Assembly: GCF_024609785.1 (NCBI RefSeq) | Contig: NZ_JANHJQ010000011.1 | Coordinates: 1-64,000, forward strand | Length of the DNA stretch: 64,000 nucleotides | Direction of reading: 5' to 3' | Origin: Pseudalkalibacillus decolorationis | Lineage (GTDB): Bacteria > Bacillota > Bacilli > Bacillales > Fictibacillaceae | Made by a program: the position numbers and the translations under genes | Shown here: in pieces, positions 1 through 8,414 of the stretch | How the letters are laid out: every line of letters begins with the position of its first letter | How positions within the stretch are numbered: position 1 is the stretch's first letter | The notes under the pieces: model-generated | Told to the model about the DNA's origin: nothing | Databases searched by the model: none | Seen by the model: the letters and a program-made list of their open reading frames with translations, nothing else

Positions 1-173
1 AGTTTTCGGGGCTCCATCCCTTCAGCCATTTGGTTTTCGGCCCACTGTCTTGCTGTCTACGCTTAAAGATAGGAGTTACCTCCAACCCTCCAAGACTCGC
101 TACAGGTGAATGGCTAGTTCTTACCTGATGGGGTTCCCACCCATTATGGAATATCACCTATGCTCGGACGCTC
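1..173 (-). ncRNA. Structured RNA candidate, HEARO/omega-RNA-like (cut by left edge)
   Basis: No open frame covers this GC-richer stretch, but its minus strand folds well. It has a GGAG-GUAA-CUCC hairpin with a GNRA loop (72-83), a hairpin with arms 128-132 and 140-144, and a long-range helix pairing about 102-109 with 154-161 around that hairpin. Its 3' part continues off the window. The size, the dense folding and the abrupt border against a repeat at 174 resemble the HEARO/omega RNA found upstream of IscB/IsrB (RRXRR) genes, whose reading frame would then lie just left of base 1 on the minus strand. This family assignment rests on recollection of the general architecture and is not proven. 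A group II intron fragment or another structured RNA is possible. Confidence 0.4.
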
Positions 174-285
174 TATACTTTCTTAACGTGTAAAGAAAAC
201 TTGGCAAAGCCAAGCCTTGGCGCAGGCTGAGTCTTAGTTGCGCTTATACTATAGAAAGTATTTTTATACTTTCTTAACATGTAAG
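174..285 (+). repeat. Intergenic repeat family R2, copy A
   Basis: This is about 110 bp of non-coding repeat. It carries the tail TATACTTTCTTAACGTG at its start, a CTTGGC-AAA-GCCAAG hairpin, the segment CTTAGTTGCGCTTATACTAT, and again the tail near 263-280. Close copies are at 14533-14636 and 45865-45958 (reversed), with a more diverged one at 6026-6113. No coding potential was seen. Confidence 0.85.
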
Positions 286-289
286 CAAG

Positions 290-317
290 TCCCACTGTAA
301 TCACCCACACAGTGAGA
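290..317 (-). terminator. Probable terminator after the flavin disulfide reductase
   Basis: On the minus strand a nine-pair stem (arms 309-317 and 290-298, one G-U pair) follows the stop codon at 324 by a few bases. The U-tract is weak, so this could be an inefficient terminator or a 3' stabilising hairpin. Confidence 0.45.
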
Positions 318-323
318 CTTTAT

Positions 324-1748
324 TTATCTAAACCATTGAATATATTTCTTAGTTAGTTTAGGAATCGGACCCTTAAATAACTTTTCTCTCCAGTATAAAT
401 CGGCTGTACGTTGGAGGGCTGCAGCATGATTTGGATATGGGTACATCATTTTTGAGAGGTCCCCAATCTTGTTTCCTTGTTTCATTGCAAAGATAACGGT
501 TTGCATCCAATCACCTGCCCCTTTCCCAATGCCATGTGCGCCTACAATTTTCGCTTTAGAATCCGTGATAATCTTAACGGTTCCATTGGGTGCATGGTCT
601 GCAAGGAAGCGATCTACTTCTCCAAGAGGAATTTCATAAATAGAAATACCCTTTATTTTTTTTATTGCTTCTTTTTCCGTTAAACCAATATGACAAATTT
701 CTGGATCCGTATATATTATCCATGGAATTTGTTCATAGCTCATTATTTTAGGAATTCCAAGAACTGCATTTTGTACAACAATTTTCCCTTCTTCTCCTGC
801 TACATGAGTAAATAGAAATTTTCCATTAAGGTCACCAATCGCATAGATGTGTGAAATATTCGTTTGTAATTTTTCATTCGTTGGTATAAAGCCACGTCTA
901 TCCTTCTTAATCCCTGCTTTCTCTAGCTGAAGGTGATCACTATTAGGCAAACGACCAACCGCCACTAAAATTTCATCTACAGTCAGTTGTGTCATTTCAC
1001 CGTTTTTATTAATGGTAACGACTTTTTTTCCCTCTTTCATTTCGACTTCTCTAACATCCGAGTTAAACCAAATAGATAGTTCATGTTCTAACACATCTAA
1101 TGCAATTTTTTGAACAGCATCATCTTCATTATTTAAAAGGGTTTTATTTCTTTCAACAACTGTCACCTGTGCACCTAACCGTGCCATGGCTTGTGAAAGT
1201 TCTAATCCAATCGGCCCCCCTCCGATGACAAGTAATTCTTTTGGAAGGTTCTCTTGATGAAAAATTTGCTCATTTGTCCAGTACCCTGCTTCCTTTAATC
1301 CCTCAATTGCTGGAACAAATGGACGTGAACCTGTTGAAATGACAATTCTCTTACCATAAATCTCTTTCCCATTAATATCAACAGTATGATTTGAGGTGAA
1401 TCGCCCTAACCCTTTATATAAATCAATCCCCATGCTTGAAAGTCGTTCATCACTATCGTGTTCTTGTATTGTTGCAATGGACTGTTGAACACGTTCATTT
1501 ACTTTCTTTAGACTAACGTGACCGGTTACTTCAAGACCTAGACTTGAAGCATTTACCCTTGCTGAATAAATTTCTTTTGAAGCTTGAATAAACGCTTTTG
1601 AAGGAACACACCCAACATGAAGACAGTCTCCACCAAGATGCTTCTCTTTTTCAATTAACGCCACTTTTGCTCCTAGGGAGCTGGCACCAGATGCTACAGT
1701 TAAACCACCGGCTCCTCCTCCGATAACAATGACATCATACTTATTCAT
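324..1748 (-). CDS. FAD-dependent pyridine nucleotide-disulfide oxidoreductase (MerA/Lpd-like)
   Basis: 474 aa, the usual length for class I flavoprotein disulfide reductases. Residues 10-15 form the FAD Rossmann motif GGGAGG. The redox cysteines are C42 and C47 in GGDCLHVGCVPSK. A second Rossmann motif GGGPIGLE for NAD(P)H lies near residue 175, and AIGDLNGKF near 310 contacts FAD. The C-terminal dimerisation domain has MYPYPNHAAA in place of the HPTxxE active-site motif of true dihydrolipoamide dehydrogenases. This puts it in the mercuric-reductase-like group of unknown substrate, and no N-terminal HMA domain or mer genes accompany it. It lies 67 nt downstream of the ABC importer genes on the same strand, so it may be co-transcribed. 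The real Lpd of this window is at 53243-54694. Confidence 0.85.
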   Translation of the reverse strand: MNKYDVIVIGGGAGGLTVASGASSLGAKVALIEKEKHLGGDCLHVGCVPSKAFIQASKEIYSARVNASSLGLEVTGHVSLKKVNERVQQSIATIQEHDSDERLSSMGIDLYKGLGRFTSNHTVDINGKEIYGKRIVISTGSRPFVPAIEGLKEAGYWTNEQIFHQENLPKELLVIGGGPIGLELSQAMARLGAQVTVVERNKTLLNNEDDAVQKIALDVLEHELSIWFNSDVREVEMKEGKKVVTINKNGEMTQLTVDEILVAVGRLPNSDHLQLEKAGIKKDRRGFIPTNEKLQTNISHIYAIGDLNGKFLFTHVAGEEGKIVVQNAVLGIPKIMSYEQIPWIIYTDPEICHIGLTEKEAIKKIKGISIYEIPLGEVDRFLADHAPNGTVKIITDSKAKIVGAHGIGKGAGDWMQTVIFAMKQGNKIGDLSKMMYPYPNHAAALQRTADLYWREKLFKGPIPKLTKKYIQWFR

Positions 1749-1815
1749 CTAAGCCCTCCATTTTTTTTGACTAAACATTCGTTTTCAAAATGAAACAAGA
1801 AAGAGTAATCATTTG

Positions 1816-2754
1816 TTACTTTATATACAAAAAGATAGATTTTCCTAAATCAACTTCCTTATCAATTTCAATTGTCAACAAATCTTCGGATTCCGATAGA
1901 CGCACGACAAGGTGGTATTTTCCATCTTGGTAATAATTTTCGATGACTTCTGCTTCCCACGTACCTTCTAGTCCAATCGGTCTTTCTGCTGAAATAGCTA
2001 GCCTATTTACTGAAATAAAACGATCATTTGACCAAATGCCAGCTTGAAGAAAAGTTGATACAAAATGATTAGCAGGTGATTCATATAACTCTTTTGGATG
2101 TGCGAATTGCTGAAATAAACCATCTGCCAAAATGGCGACGCGATCTCCAATTGCCATCGCTTCTTCTAAGTCATGTGTAACAAATAAAACGGTCATTCCT
2201 TCATCTTTTAATAACTGTTTAATCCATCTTCTTGTTTCCTTTCTCAATTCTGAATCAAGATTTGAGAATGGTTCATCTAGTAGGAGAACTTTTGGCTTCA
2301 CGATCAGTGACATTGCCAGAGCAACTCGTTGCTTTTGCCCACCGGATATTTCATGGGGAAACCGCGTTTGAAATCCCTCTAGCCCTACTTTTCTAAGCAT
2401 ATTTTCACTCCATTTTGAGCGATCTTTCTTTTTTACATTTGCCATTTTCAATCCAAAAGCAATGTTTTCAATTACGTTCATATGTGGAAATAGCAGAGAC
2501 TCTTGAAACATATAGACAGCAGGTCGTTTCTGAGGGGAGATCCTATCCATGGAATAACCGTCTATGAATATTTCACCTGAATCTGGTTCTACTAATCCTG
2601 CTATTATGCGTAATAAAGTGGATTTTCCGGTTCCAGAAGGACCGACAATTGAGACGATTTCACCTTTCTCAATGGATATATGTGGGATGTTAAAAATAGG
2701 TTGTTTATTATAATATTTTGTTAAATTATTAAGTTCAATATAATTAGATATCAT
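1816..2754 (-). CDS. ABC transporter ATP-binding protein, YnjD/PotA/ThiQ-like
   Basis: 312 aa cytoplasmic ATPase. Walker A is GPSGTGKST (residues 38-46), the Q-loop is FQES near 83, the signature ISGGQ is at 136-140, and Walker B VLLLDE is at 156-161, followed by the switch histidine THD. The last 90 residues form a regulatory extension like the TOBE region of spermidine, iron or thiamine importers. It is third in a binding protein-permease-ATPase operon and starts 4 nt after the permease stop, with AGGTGA before ATG. It energises import of the substrate captured by the 4407-5651 lipoprotein. Gene order and architecture match E. coli ynjBCD, whose substrate is uncertain. Confidence 0.9.
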   Translation of the reverse strand: MISNYIELNNLTKYYNKQPIFNIPHISIEKGEIVSIVGPSGTGKSTLLRIIAGLVEPDSGEIFIDGYSMDRISPQKRPAVYMFQESLLFPHMNVIENIAFGLKMANVKKKDRSKWSENMLRKVGLEGFQTRFPHEISGGQKQRVALAMSLIVKPKVLLLDEPFSNLDSELRKETRRWIKQLLKDEGMTVLFVTHDLEEAMAIGDRVAILADGLFQQFAHPKELYESPANHFVSTFLQAGIWSNDRFISVNRLAISAERPIGLEGTWEAEVIENYYQDGKYHLVVRLSESEDLLTIEIDKEVDLGKSIFLYIK

Positions 2755-2758
2755 ACTA

Positions 2759-4429
2759 TCACCTAGTTCGATATAAGATAATTACTCGCAGAAATACTTC
2801 AAATACGATCCATATAACAACGGGAATAAGGGCAAACAAAACAGAAAAGCTTGCAATAATCGCATCATCGGCTGATTGGAAAAATGGAAAGTATAATATT
2901 GCTAATGTGATTACACTTCCACCACCAATGAATGCCGTTAGCAAATACTGTCCTAATGAAATCACAGTGACTAGAAAGACGGTGCTTCGAATACTTGGCA
3001 TAAGCTGTGGCAAGTAGATGGAATAAAACACGTGAAAGGGTGATGCACCAAGGGAAACAGCCTGCTCTTCTTGCTTCTTACCTATTCTTTCAAATCCAGC
3101 TCGAAGGATTTTTATCGTATAAGGTAGAGTAGGAAGTAAATGGACGATTACAACTCCTGCCAATTGATTAGCAAGTCCTAATCTGATAAAAGTAAGATGA
3201 ATTCCCATTGATACTGCTAGTGTTGGTATTAAGATAGGAGACAAAAGGATCGTTTCCATTGTGGTCTTTCCTTTAAATACATAAAAAGCTAATCCTTTTG
3301 CTGCTGGTAAACCAATTAGCAAATTAATAAGTAAGACTAGAAGACTGATTCCTATTGATGTATAAACAGCCTCCCAAAGCTGAGGTTCATAATTCAATAG
3401 TATGTGCCATGCTCTTATACAGAGACAATCTGGCCAGAGGTGTCCAAACTTCCATCTACGAACAAAACTTGTTAATATAACAAGAAGAGAAGGGACAATT
3501 GTCACCAATGTAATACATAAAAATATTATTTTAGAAAACCGTACTGGCTCTATATTTCTTATCCCATCTCCATAAGTTTGATTAAGATGAAGCCTATTTT
3601 TTTTTGTTACTGCAAATGCAATCCAAACAAATGCTACTATCGTTACTGTGGTTACCATCATCGCTGCAAATGCATAGGACTGTTTTGTCCAATCTGAACT
3701 AAAAAACCAATCATAACTCAAAACGGATACCATTTTCGGGTATGTTGCCCCCATTAAAGCTGGTACCTCGTAGGCAGAAAATACAAATGCAAAGATGATA
3801 AAAAAGGTTTCTAGTAATACAGGAAATACATAAGGCCATTCCACATGCCTGAACACAGCCCAGTCTCTTCCACCTAATGTATAAACGAGTTCTCGTCCGG
3901 TTTGAGAAAGTTGTTCGTACACAGGTAACAGCATGAGAATAACAAAAGGTACCTCTTTCCATATATAAGTCAGAATTATTCCTACCCCTAACGACTCTTT
4001 AAATAATATCGGAAAGTCTGCTGGCTCCTTTATTATCTCGATAACGTTTAATAAAGAAGATAAAAAACCAGTTTGCGAAAAGAGAAGAAACAGCATATAA
4101 CCCCAAACAAAGTGAGGGAATAGCATTGGTAACCATGCCATGAGCTTAGGAAACGATCGCTTTAATAACGGGTAAGTTATTCTAACAAGAACGAGGCCAA
4201 TTATTACAGATAAAAGTGTTGAAATTAAAGATGTACGAAAACTATATAGAAATGAATCGACAAAACTTTTTTGTTGCAAAAGTTGTTGATAGACTTGCAG
4301 GCTAGGTGAATGATTATATTGAATACTTTCTAAAAATGCCATCACTAAACCATAGCCTACAAGAATGATGATCAGCAGAAGTGCTGGTCCAATCATTACA
4401 TATGGTTTACTTTTCTTGTACCACTTCAT
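2759..4429 (-). CDS. ABC transporter fused permease (two permease halves), YnjC/ThiP-like
   Basis: 556 aa with about 12 hydrophobic segments. It carries two binding-protein-dependent permease domains in one chain, each with its cytoplasmic EAA-type coupling loop. The first is near residues 170-200 (LGGRDWAVFRHVEWP) and the second near 455-490 (AVSLGASPFHVFYSIYLP). This duplicated layout is typical of ThiP, FbpB and YnjC. The start overlaps the end of the upstream lipoprotein gene by 23 nt, implying translational coupling, and GGAGA precedes ATG. Role inferred: membrane channel of the importer with its two neighbours. Confidence 0.9.
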   Translation of the reverse strand: MKWYKKSKPYVMIGPALLLIIILVGYGLVMAFLESIQYNHSPSLQVYQQLLQQKSFVDSFLYSFRTSLISTLLSVIIGLVLVRITYPLLKRSFPKLMAWLPMLFPHFVWGYMLFLLFSQTGFLSSLLNVIEIIKEPADFPILFKESLGVGIILTYIWKEVPFVILMLLPVYEQLSQTGRELVYTLGGRDWAVFRHVEWPYVFPVLLETFFIIFAFVFSAYEVPALMGATYPKMVSVLSYDWFFSSDWTKQSYAFAAMMVTTVTIVAFVWIAFAVTKKNRLHLNQTYGDGIRNIEPVRFSKIIFLCITLVTIVPSLLVILTSFVRRWKFGHLWPDCLCIRAWHILLNYEPQLWEAVYTSIGISLLVLLINLLIGLPAAKGLAFYVFKGKTTMETILLSPILIPTLAVSMGIHLTFIRLGLANQLAGVVIVHLLPTLPYTIKILRAGFERIGKKQEEQAVSLGASPFHVFYSIYLPQLMPSIRSTVFLVTVISLGQYLLTAFIGGGSVITLAILYFPFFQSADDAIIASFSVLFALIPVVIWIVFEVFLRVIILYRTR

Positions 4430-5651
4430 TGATCCAATTCTCCTTCAACCACGTTACATATTGAGCATTTACTTCTGGCTGTAAATATTGTTTTAACGTT
4501 TCTGCAGGTAAAACGGAGTCCCCTCGATGAATGGAGTTTAGTCTCGCTTGATCTTTTTCCGAAAGAGCTTTAGGATCTAAAGACATATTTTCTCCCCAAT
4601 AGGTAGGCTCTAATTTCGTTAATTGAGCATCTGGAGAAAGTAAGAAATTTATGGCTGTCAATGCCCCCTCTTTATTCGGACTGTTAAAAGGGATTGCTAA
4701 GAAATGTGTATTCCCAATTGAACCAGATTCTAGTACGAACGTTTTAGTTGTTTCGGGAAAAATTCCTTTATCGATAAAGCTTTCGGCACGAGCTTCATTA
4801 TAGCCCATTGTCATGTACACTTCCCCTTGACTGTAAAGACGGTCAAGCTCTGTTAAATCATTGGGATAAGTTTTACCTTGTCGCCATAAATACGGTTCAA
4901 TTTCATTAAGGTACTCCCACATTTTCTTACTATTTTCTGCTGCAAACTGTTCATCATATCCTTTATCTAATATCGTTTGTACATCACCAACCGATTCATA
5001 AAATATTTGGCGTAAAAACGCGTTTCCTGTGAAGTCTGTTGGGTCTGGATAGGTAAATTTGCCGGGGTTCTCCTTTATCCACTTTTTTAATTCTGCGAAT
5101 GTTTTTGGTGGGTTTGGTACTTTGGCTTGATCGTATTGATAGACGAACTGAACTTTCCCCCATGGTGCTTCCATACCATCAACTTTCGTACCAAAATCAT
5201 ATTTAACATCTAATGCTTCTGTATCTACATATTTTTTCACATTTGGTAACTGGTTAGCAAAAGGGCCGAATAATAAATCATTTTCTTTTGCATTTTTAAA
5301 ATTTTCGCCATTGATCCAAATAATGTCCATGTTTCCTTCAGTATGATTTGCTTTCTTTTCATTCATTAGTTTTTTTAGAAATTCAGGTGCATCCATAGGA
5401 ACACGTTCCAAAGTGATTCCGAATTGTTTTTTTAATCGTGGTGCCACCCACTCATCCATGTACTGATTGATCCCTTCATCACCACCCCACATATAAATTC
5501 TTACCTTCGTACCTTTTACATCCTTTTCAATCTCTGACCAATCTTTCTTCATTAATTCTTTGGAGGTTTGTGTAGGATTCGTATTATTTGAACAAGCTGT
5601 TATCAATAATAAAACCAATAGCCCTATCAAGATACCCCAATATTTTTTCAT
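4407..5651 (-). CDS. ABC transporter substrate-binding lipoprotein, YnjB-like
   Basis: 414 aa. An N-terminal signal peptide ends in the lipobox LITAC, with C20 the lipidated cysteine. The mature part has the look of a type 2 periplasmic-binding fold (KVRIYMWGGDEGINQYMD near residue 51, then alternating lobes; MTMGYNEARAESF near 290). This matches YnjB-type proteins of the thiamine/iron/polyamine cluster. It is the first gene of the operon and anchors on the outer membrane face to deliver substrate to the fused permease. The substrate cannot be told from sequence. No TPP riboswitch lies upstream in the right orientation, which argues weakly against thiamine. Confidence 0.85.
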   Translation of the reverse strand: MKKYWGILIGLLVLLLITACSNNTNPTQTSKELMKKDWSEIEKDVKGTKVRIYMWGGDEGINQYMDEWVAPRLKKQFGITLERVPMDAPEFLKKLMNEKKANHTEGNMDIIWINGENFKNAKENDLLFGPFANQLPNVKKYVDTEALDVKYDFGTKVDGMEAPWGKVQFVYQYDQAKVPNPPKTFAELKKWIKENPGKFTYPDPTDFTGNAFLRQIFYESVGDVQTILDKGYDEQFAAENSKKMWEYLNEIEPYLWRQGKTYPNDLTELDRLYSQGEVYMTMGYNEARAESFIDKGIFPETTKTFVLESGSIGNTHFLAIPFNSPNKEGALTAINFLLSPDAQLTKLEPTYWGENMSLDPKALSEKDQARLNSIHRGDSVLPAETLKQYLQPEVNAQYVTWLKENWINEVVQEK

Positions 5652-6025
5652 TTCATCAACCCTTCAACACTGAGATAACCCTATGATAACGAATATTGTA
5701 AATCCAATCTGTAATCAGGCTTACATCCAACCATTTAAATATTGTTTAAAATACGTATCAAGAAATAAGAAAGTACCTAACATACTTCCCGTGCCATGGT
5801 CTCTTACATACTCCAAGAAGTATTGAATCACACTCACACATTTTTTTAGATAATCGTGTAGTATAGCATCAGGAAGAGAGGATTTACAACGATTAGATTT
5901 TGGTAGAAGTTTTATGAGAGATTTTGAAGCCTAATTTAGAGGTGATTTGATTGTATCTCAATAGGTTTTACCCTATTGAGATTGTGAAGGTTTCTACTTA
6001 ACTAACGGGACAGGATACTTCTAAA

Positions 6026-6113
6026 GTGGCTAGCGCCAAGCCTTAGAGCAGGTGATCGCCGTAGTTGCACTTATACTATAGAAAGTATTTTTATACTTTC
6101 TTAACGTGTAAAA
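6026..6113 (+). repeat. Intergenic repeat family R2, copy B (partly diverged)
   Basis: The 3' half (6070-6110, CTTATACTATAGAAAGTA followed by TTTATACTTTCTTAACGTG) is nearly identical to copies A and C. The 5' half keeps GCCAAGCCTTAG and GTAGTTGCAC but has diverged. Confidence 0.75.
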
Positions 6114-6142
6114 GAAACACAAGTCTTATTAGGGGAAACTAA

Positions 6143-6169
6143 AAAACTGTGGAGGTTTCCGACAGTTTT
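6143..6169 (-). terminator. Rho-independent terminator of the 229-aa orphan gene
   Basis: On the minus strand AAAACTGT pairs with ACAGTTTT around an 11-nt loop and runs into TTTTTT. It lies 20 nt after the stop codon at 6190. Confidence 0.8.
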
Positions 6170-6189
6170 AGAGGACACAGAGCCATATA

Positions 6190-6879
6190 TTAATGATAGT
6201 TAATATCTTGGTTAGGGTTAACCATATCTTTACCTTTTTCAATCGCTTGTTCAACCATTTCATCGGCAATCATAACTGTGTCCGTATCGAATTTTTCTTC
6301 TGTTTGGACATCAAATTGAAGTTTCTCCGCATAAGGTGCTGGTCTATTCATCATATGAGCCGACATAACTTCACAGAGAAGTTCGCGTCCTTTTTCGGCA
6401 TTTAACTTTCCTGTACAAATATCGTGCATTACGTTAATCGCAGTAAAATTGGCAGCCTCCATATCACAGCGGGAAGATACCTCACCCCTTGTCTTTTCAA
6501 CGATTATACTACCATCAAACTTGGCAAGCTCATTAAACATCTCTTTGGGGACGTTATAATTAATAACTTGCTCGATAACATCGGTATGGGGTTGAGGAAA
6601 ATCATGTGGGATTTCATCACGATAGACAATAGTCCGTTTCCACGGTGCGTTGTTGTACCAGATTAATCGGCTTGGAATCGCTTCATTCGGAGAACCATAT
6701 TTTTCAATTGTAAGATTTGCCGATTTCTTTGACATAGCATTCCAATCACTAATAATCGCTTGAACATTTTCCATATCTTCTACAGTTTGGGTTACCTTTT
6801 CCGCTCCACCAAAAGTCTGTACCTTTAAATCGCTTGCCATTGAGATAGCAGCAGTTTTCCATTTTTCTTCTTGTTCCAT
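6190..6879 (-). CDS. Conserved-looking protein of unknown function (229 aa)
   Basis: A full-length gene with a GGGAGG site 6-7 nt before ATG and its own terminator. The protein is soluble and acidic, with no signal peptide or membrane span. I do not recognise the family. It has a tryptophan/tyrosine-rich patch (WYNNAPWKRT near residue 73), then a segment with potential metal or polar ligands (SRCDMEAAN and NVMHDICTG around 135-155). Its C-terminal third contains ELLCEVMSAHMMNRP. It stands alone between a terminator and the MFS gene, so context gives no function. Cys, Asp, Glu and His clustering would fit a metal or cofactor site, but that is only a guess. Confidence 0.75.
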   Translation of the reverse strand: MEQEEKWKTAAISMASDLKVQTFGGAEKVTQTVEDMENVQAIISDWNAMSKKSANLTIEKYGSPNEAIPSRLIWYNNAPWKRTIVYRDEIPHDFPQPHTDVIEQVINYNVPKEMFNELAKFDGSIIVEKTRGEVSSRCDMEAANFTAINVMHDICTGKLNAEKGRELLCEVMSAHMMNRPAPYAEKLQFDVQTEEKFDTDTVMIADEMVEQAIEKGKDMVNPNQDINYH

Positions 6880-6977
6880 AATGTACCTCCCTACTATTAT
6901 TTATTTTATTATTTGATAAAATTTCTACATTAAACATTTTTTTATGTTCTATATTCGAATTTACATGAATTGAGCAA

Positions 6978-8150
6978 CTATGTCTCGTGTAACCCGAATT
7001 TCACAAGAACACTTCCTATGATAAGAAGAATACCTGCAAAGCCGAATACATAAGCGGTAGCAAGTCCTCCTGAAATCCACCCTCCAATAATTGGTCCAAT
7101 CAAGTTTCCTAAAAATCGGCAACTGGCTGTCACTCCAAATGCTCTTCCTTGGATCGTTTCTGGTGTCTTTTTATGGATTAACGTTTGAAGTGCTGGCCAG
7201 ACACCTCCCAATATAAGTCCTTGCAAGAAACGCCACGCATATAAAGCATACACATGATCGGTCCAAAGTTGGGGAAAGAATAGGATCCCACTTACCAACA
7301 TAACTCCGGGCAGCATTTTCACATGCCCCACTCGATCGCCTAATCTGCCGAGATAAGGAGAACCGATTATTGTCGCTATTCCAAGGATCGAAGCGGCTAG
7401 ACCGGAAAGGAACGCTATATTTTCAGGATTCGTAACAATTTCCGTTACAAAAATAGTCATCATCGAATTCGTGCTCAACATAGCTGCCTGTAAAAGAAAC
7501 GTTGCGGCAAATAACACGAGAAGTTCCTTCTGGCGGAGAACATCCATAAACGTTCCACTTTTCCCTTTTGTCGTCTGAAGAGGTTCGTCCTTTGGAATTA
7601 GAAAAACGACGAGGAGTAGAGCCATTAAAATACTAACTCCAGTTACAGCAAAAACCGGGCGAAAGCCAAAGAGGTCTGACAATGTGCCCCCAATTAGAGG
7701 TCCAATTATTCCACCGGAAATCCCACCGGTTTGCAGCATGCCGAGTGCTGCTCCAGTATGTTCCTTTGGAGTAATTCTCGATAGATAGGAAAAGGAAACT
7801 GTAATAAAGCCAGAGAAAAAACCCATACAAAACCGTAAACCCAGAAGCATCCAAGGCCCCGATGCAAACGCCATTAGGAAAGTCATAATTCCCATTCCAA
7901 TTCCCGCTCGTACTAAATTCGCCTTTTGCCCATATTTATCCGCAAAAATGCCCCATATTGGAGCCATTATTGCCCCAGATAAAAAAGCGGCAGAAAAAAT
8001 GGCACCTGTCCAAATACTCAGGTGCTTCTCATTCGTGACCCCTAGTTCTTCCAAAAATAACGGTAAAAATGGAAGAACCATTGTCATCGCTGCTACTATT
8101 ATAAAATTACACAACCATAAAAATCGTGCACTGCGTCTCCAATTTTTCAT
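6978..8150 (-). CDS. MFS drug-efflux-type transporter (MdtG/Bmr-like)
   Basis: About 390 aa with 12 predicted membrane segments. The loop 2-3 MFS signature GIFADKYGQK lies near residue 65, and the antiporter-type motif C (GGISGGIIGPLIGG) in helix 5 marks a drug/H+ antiporter of the DHA1 group. I prefer the ATG at 8150 because AAGGG lies 9 nt before it; the upstream in-frame ATG at 8159 touches that site. It probably exports a hydrophobic or cationic compound with proton influx. The substrate is unknown and no regulator is adjacent. Confidence 0.85.
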   Translation of the reverse strand: MKNWRRSARFLWLCNFIIVAAMTMVLPFLPLFLEELGVTNEKHLSIWTGAIFSAAFLSGAIMAPIWGIFADKYGQKANLVRAGIGMGIMTFLMAFASGPWMLLGLRFCMGFFSGFITVSFSYLSRITPKEHTGAALGMLQTGGISGGIIGPLIGGTLSDLFGFRPVFAVTGVSILMALLLVVFLIPKDEPLQTTKGKSGTFMDVLRQKELLVLFAATFLLQAAMLSTNSMMTIFVTEIVTNPENIAFLSGLAASILGIATIIGSPYLGRLGDRVGHVKMLPGVMLVSGILFFPQLWTDHVYALYAWRFLQGLILGGVWPALQTLIHKKTPETIQGRAFGVTASCRFLGNLIGPIIGGWISGGLATAYVFGFAGILLIIGSVLVKFGLHET

Positions 8151-8287
8151 GCTGCTCATCCCTTAGCTCACTTAAAACTGCGATATCATACCTTTAATTG
8201 TAACACTAATCAGGATAGTCGCCTGTTTTCGTGCTTGAGATGAGTACATACACAGATAAGATATTAGTTCTTCTCCAAATAAGGTAC

Positions 8288-8405
8288 TTTGCCGCGGAAA
8301 AATTGTTTTTGCCGCGGCAATGGGAGATTTACCGCGATAAAGTAGATTTTGCCGCTATACTAGGTTTTATGCCGCGAAAAGTGGATTTTTACCGCGATAC
8401 TTAAT
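8288..8405. repeat. Tandem array, exact 20-bp period, six units
   Basis: The core CCGC(G/T) recurs at 8292, 8312, 8332, 8352, 8372 and 8392, exactly 20 bp apart. A unit reads roughly GCCGCGATAAAGTAGATTTT, with variable letters between the cores. It lies between the start of the MFS gene and the stop of the amidase gene, ending 10 nt from the amidase stop. It has no open frame of note and no spacers of a CRISPR type. Three other arrays with the same or a 21-bp period but different sequence occur in this window. Confidence 0.9.
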
Positions 8406-8414
8406 ATTATGTTG

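Larger units (their letters stand above)
5652..6189. other. Intergenic region between the ynjBCD-like operon and an orphan gene
   Basis: 540 bp with no credible gene. It should hold the promoter of the minus-strand ABC operon, which I could not pin down. A perfect 10-bp inverted repeat TCTCAATAGG/CCTATTGAGA with a 6-nt loop sits at 5956-5981 and has no U-tract on either strand, so it is more likely an operator or processed RNA structure than a terminator. An R2 repeat lies at 6026-6113 and a terminator at 6143-6169. Confidence 0.6.

Noticed and set aside
5652-5720. TPP riboswitch (CTGAGATAACCC stretch near the importer gene)
   Set aside because: The resemblance is on the plus strand, opposite to the importer, and the rest of the THI-box is absent.
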